This document shows, piece after piece, positions 61,395 to 64,000 of a stretch of DNA of 64,000 nt. Positions within the stretch are counted from its first letter, which is position 1. Every line of letters starts with the position of its first letter. Below the pieces are notes generated by a model. The model had not been told where the DNA came from and did not search any database. It saw only the letters and a program-made list of their open reading frames with translations. The stretch is from Streptomyces sp. S.PNR 29 (GTDB lineage: Bacteria; Actinomycetota; Actinomycetes; Streptomycetales; Streptomycetaceae). The DNA lies in the NCBI RefSeq assembly GCF_030386795.1, contig NZ_JANUQM010000013.1:124001-188000 (forward strand), given 5' to 3'. The translations under genes and the position numbers were made by a program.

Positions 61395-63553
61395 CACTTC
61401 ACTTCGACCAGACGACCCACCAGGGCGACACGAGTACCTCGGCGACCTGGGACCCACCCCCCGCAACATCTCCCGAGGCCGGCGAACCCAAGCAGCCCTT
61501 CCTGCGGAGACTGTGGCGCGGCAGGCCCGAGGACCCCCGCTGGGTGCGCCCGGCGTTCCTCGCCGCACTGCTGGTGATCGGCGCGCTGTACACGTGGAAC
61601 CTCACCGCCTCCGGGTACGCCAACTCCTTCTACTCGGCGGCCGTGCAGGCGGGCAGCCAGTCCTGGAAGGCGTTCTTCTTCGGCTCGCTGGACGCGGCCG
61701 ACGCGATCACCGTCGACAAGCCCCCGGCCTCGCTGTGGCCGATGGCCCTGTCGGTCCGGCTCCTCGGCCTGAACTCCTTCGCGATCCTGTTCCCGCAGGT
61801 ACTGATGGCCGTGGCCACGGCCGCCGTGCTGTACGCGGCCGTCCGGCGCCGGTTCACTGCCGCGGCGGGCTTCATCACCATGGCGGTCCTCGCGCTCACG
61901 CCCGTCGCCGCGCTGATGTTCCGCTTCAACAACCCGGACGCGGCCCTCGCGCTGCTGATGGCCACCGCGGTCTACTGCACGCTGCGCGCCCTGGAGAAGG
62001 CGCAGACGAAGTGGCTGGTGTGGGCCGGTGTCGCCATCGGCTTCGCGTTCCTGGTCAAGACCCTGCAGGCCTTCCTGATCCTGCCGGTCCTCGCCCTGGT
62101 GTACGTGGTCCTCGCACCGACCGGTCTGGGCAGGCGCATCGGCCAGGTGCTGCTCGCCGGGCTCGCGATGGTCGTCGCCGGCGGCTGGTGGGTCGCGATC
62201 GTCGAGCTGTGGCCGGCGTCCTCGCGCCCGTACATCGGCGGCTCGCAGAACAACTCCTTCCTGGAGCTGACCTTCGGCTACAACGGCCTCGGCCGCATCA
62301 ACGGCAACGAGACCGGCAGCGTCGGCGGCGGTGGCGGCAACAGTGGTGGCAACTGGGGCGAGACCGGCTGGGACCGGATGTTCAGCGCCAGCATCGGCGG
62401 CCAGATCTCCTGGCTGATCCCGGCCGCGCTGATCCTGCTCGTGGCCGCCCTGTGGATGACGCGGAAGGCCAGGCGCACCGACACCGCCCGCGCCGCCTTC
62501 CTCCTGTGGGGCGGGTCGCTGCTGATCACCGTGGTGATCTTCAGCTTCATGCAGGGCATCTTCCACGAGTACTACACCGTGGCCCTCGCGCCCTACATCG
62601 CGCCGCTGGTCGGCATGGGCGCGGCCGTGCTGTGGGAGGAGCGGGGCAGGGTCTGGGCGTCGCTGACGCTGGCGGGCGCGATGACGGCGACCGCGGCGTG
62701 GGGGTACGTCCTGCTCAACCGTTCCTCCGACTACTACCCCTGGCTGAAGTGGGTCGTGCTCGTCGGCGGTCTCGTCGCCGCGCTGGGCCTGGTCTTCGTG
62801 AGCCGGCTCGGGCGCCGGCTGACCATGGGTGTCGTGGGCCTGAGCTGCGTCGCCGCGCTGGCCGGTCCTGCGGCGTACACCCTCACCACGCTGAACGAGG
62901 GCCACACCGGCTCGATCGTCACGGCCGGTCCCGCTGTCGCGGGCGGTCGCGGCGGCCCGGGCGGCGGCATGCGCGGCGGCCCCGACGGGGGCGGCTTCCC
63001 CGGCGGCCAGAACCAGCAGGGCCAGCAGGGCCAGCAGGGCCAGCAGAACGGTCAGACTGGCCAGAACGGTCAGCTGGGCCGGCCTCCGACCGGCGGCTTC
63101 CCGGGCGGTGGCCAGAACCAGCAGGGGCAGCAGAACCAGCAGGGCGGCCGGACGGACGGTGGCGGTGGCGGTATGGGCGGTCTGCTCAACGGCGCCAGCG
63201 TCTCCGCCGAGGCCAAGAAGCTGCTGGAGGCCGACGCGGACCAGTACACCTGGGCCGCCGCGGCCATCGGCGCCCAGAACGCCGCGAGCTACCAACTGTC
63301 CACCGGTGAGCCCGTGATGGCCGTCGGCGGCTTCAACGGCACGGACCCGTCCCCGACGCCGGCCCAGTTCAAGCAGTACGTGGCGGCGGGCGAGATCCAC
63401 TACTTCATCGCCAGTGGTGCGGGAGGCGGCGGCATGGGCGGCGGCAGCAACGGCACGTCGTCGCAGATCACCTCCTGGGTCGAGGCCAACTTCAAGAAGG
63501 TCACGGTCGGTTCGGCCACCTTCTACGACCTCACGCAGAAGGCGAGCGACTGA
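61391..63553 (+). CDS. ArnT/GT39-like mannosyl- or glycosyltransferase, membrane
   Basis: A 720-aa GT-C protein with about ten or more helices. The first extracellular loop has GSLDAADAITVDKPPASLWP, including the Asp expected in the catalytic site. A Gly/Gln-rich stretch (about 520-600: GGQNQQGQQGQQGQQNG) joins a soluble C-terminal domain (SAEAKKLLEADADQYTWAAA). It adds a sugar from a polyprenyl-phosphate donor to an outer-surface acceptor. As written it is in frame with the gene before it, and may be read as one 1216-aa protein if the G7 tract is real. Confidence 0.88.
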   Translation: MTLHFDQTTHQGDTSTSATWDPPPATSPEAGEPKQPFLRRLWRGRPEDPRWVRPAFLAALLVIGALYTWNLTASGYANSFYSAAVQAGSQSWKAFFFGSLDAADAITVDKPPASLWPMALSVRLLGLNSFAILFPQVLMAVATAAVLYAAVRRRFTAAAGFITMAVLALTPVAALMFRFNNPDAALALLMATAVYCTLRALEKAQTKWLVWAGVAIGFAFLVKTLQAFLILPVLALVYVVLAPTGLGRRIGQVLLAGLAMVVAGGWWVAIVELWPASSRPYIGGSQNNSFLELTFGYNGLGRINGNETGSVGGGGGNSGGNWGETGWDRMFSASIGGQISWLIPAALILLVAALWMTRKARRTDTARAAFLLWGGSLLITVVIFSFMQGIFHEYYTVALAPYIAPLVGMGAAVLWEERGRVWASLTLAGAMTATAAWGYVLLNRSSDYYPWLKWVVLVGGLVAALGLVFVSRLGRRLTMGVVGLSCVAALAGPAAYTLTTLNEGHTGSIVTAGPAVAGGRGGPGGGMRGGPDGGGFPGGQNQQGQQGQQGQQNGQTGQNGQLGRPPTGGFPGGGQNQQGQQNQQGGRTDGGGGGMGGLLNGASVSAEAKKLLEADADQYTWAAAAIGAQNAASYQLSTGEPVMAVGGFNGTDPSPTPAQFKQYVAAGEIHYFIASGAGGGGMGGGSNGTSSQITSWVEANFKKVTVGSATFYDLTQKASD

Positions 63554-63568
63554 CGGTTCTCCGACGAC

Positions 63569-63599
63569 AGAGGGCGGTGGCGCAATGCCACCGCCCTCT
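63569..63599. terminator. Hairpin terminator after the GT39 gene
   Basis: A 13-bp stem (63569-63581 with 63587-63599), loop GCAAT, flanked by CGACGAC/TCGTCGG that could lengthen it. Confidence 0.88.
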
Positions 63600-63614
63600 C
63601 TCGTCGGGCAATTG

Positions 63615-63647
63615 TACGGTGTATGGGAACTGTTCTACGGTGTATGG
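63615..63647 (+). promoter_or_regulatory. Direct-repeat operator and promoter of the MFS gene
   Basis: TACGGTGTATGG occurs at 63615-63626 and 63636-63647, 21 bp apart (two helical turns). A -35-like TTGTAC at 63612 and TACGGT at 63636 overlap it. This looks like a TetR-type repressor site, next to a start codon at 63649, so the mRNA leader would be very short. Confidence 0.6.
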
Positions 63648-63648
63648 C

Positions 63649-64000
63649 ATGACGACGTCCCCACAGGGCCACCCCCAGCGCTGGCTGATCCTCGGTGTCA
63701 TCTGCCTCGCCCAGCTCACCGTGCTGCTCGACAACACCGTTCTGAACGTGGCCATCCCCTCGCTCACCCGTGAGCTGGACGCGCGCACCTCCGACATCCA
63801 GTGGATGATCAACGCCTATTCGCTCGTGCAGTCCGGTCTGCTGCTCACCGCGGGCAGCGCCGCCGACCGCTACGGCCGCAAGAAGATGCTGCTCGCGGGC
63901 CTGGTCCTGTTCGGCGTGGGCTCACTGGTGGCCGGACTGGCCGACTCCACCGGCCAGTTGATCGCGGCCCGCGCCGGCATGGGCGTCGGCGGCGCGCTGC
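63649..64000 (+). CDS. MFS drug-efflux transporter (DHA2 type), 3' end outside window
   Basis: The first 117 residues are visible: WLILGVICLAQLTVLLDNTV, LNVAIPSLTRELDA and, after helix 2, AADRYGRKKMLLAGLVLFG with the MFS GRK loop. Motif LDNTVLNVA is the DHA2 family (14-helix) signature. ATG 63649 is chosen because the helix 1 motif starts 15 residues later. The gene continues beyond the window. Confidence 0.9.
   Translation, partial: MTTSPQGHPQRWLILGVICLAQLTVLLDNTVLNVAIPSLTRELDARTSDIQWMINAYSLVQSGLLLTAGSAADRYGRKKMLLAGLVLFGVGSLVAGLADSTGQLIAARAGMGVGGAL

Noticed and set aside
58916..63400. Long minus-strand frame (1494 codons) opposite the kinase and glycosyltransferases
   Set aside because: Shadow frame with no recognisable domain; the plus strand carries well-defined genes.

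Overview
The window reads as a stretch of Streptomyces chromosome. Genes are very G+C-rich with strong third-position G/C bias, GTG and TTG starts with purine-rich ribosome sites are common, and many products are typical of the genus: a SpoIIE-type phosphatase, an RsbW-like ATPase, a SigE-family sigma factor, a subtilisin-inhibitor-like protein, an HGxxPAAW protein, DUF2637 membrane proteins and a pSAM2-like integrative element.

Layout. 1-11300 is core chromosome: the end of a triphosphoribosyl-dephospho-CoA synthase gene, aminopeptidase P, a GAF/PP2C phosphatase, a primase/polymerase-like protein, a repeat-rich membrane protein, a SEC-C/DUF5926 protein, a regulatory ATPase, a glycerophosphodiesterase and a membrane-anchored HtrA-like protease. 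A tRNA-Ser(UGA) gene at 11359-11445 is the left boundary of an integrated element. Its last 71 bp are repeated exactly at 30745-30815, which brackets a roughly 19.4-kb actinomycete integrative and conjugative element (AICE).

Inside the element, the core genes lie on the minus strand: a GntR regulator (divergent, with a perfect palindromic operator), small conserved proteins, an FtsK/SpoIIIE-type DNA translocase, a DUF2637 spread-like protein, a RepSA-type initiator, an excisionase and a tyrosine integrase. The integrase frame is broken near 16493. The left cargo (11450-15150) is a patchwork of small genes and fragments: a 51-aa protein behind a structured leader, a parS-like 14-mer, a possible toxin-antitoxin pair, a truncated CoiA-like gene and a protein with a DnaB N-terminal-like domain. 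The right cargo (22.7-30.3 kb) has a kinase-like protein, a glycine-rich-domain-like protein, small proteins, an HTH/TPR regulator and a NUDIX hydrolase. It ends in a lower-G+C pair beside the right att site: a one-pass membrane protein and a 762-aa protein with a zinc ribbon and a C-terminal PD-(D/E)XK-like motif. The interval between these two can fold into several hairpins. This pair is the best candidate in the window for an undescribed, possibly defensive, system.

From 30816 the chromosome resumes with the terminator that probably once followed tRNA-Ser. Then come an endonuclease/exonuclease remnant, a membrane protein, a methyltransferase, a GT4 glycosyltransferase pair, DUF817, DinB, a PrimPol protein and an operon resembling actinobacterial ChsH2-ChsH1-Ltp2 (two MaoC proteins plus a thiolase-like aldolase). 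A sigma factor, an acyl-CoA ligase and a 1535-aa PAS/receiver protein follow. tRNA-Ser(GCU) and tRNA-Arg(ACG) lie next to a PaeR7I/XhoI-type restriction-modification pair. The right end holds a PD40 protein, a DUF2637 protein, MarR, HGxxPAAW, DUF2797, an OmpR-type two-component system, two cell-surface glycosyltransferase genes fused by a G7 tract, and the start of an MFS exporter.
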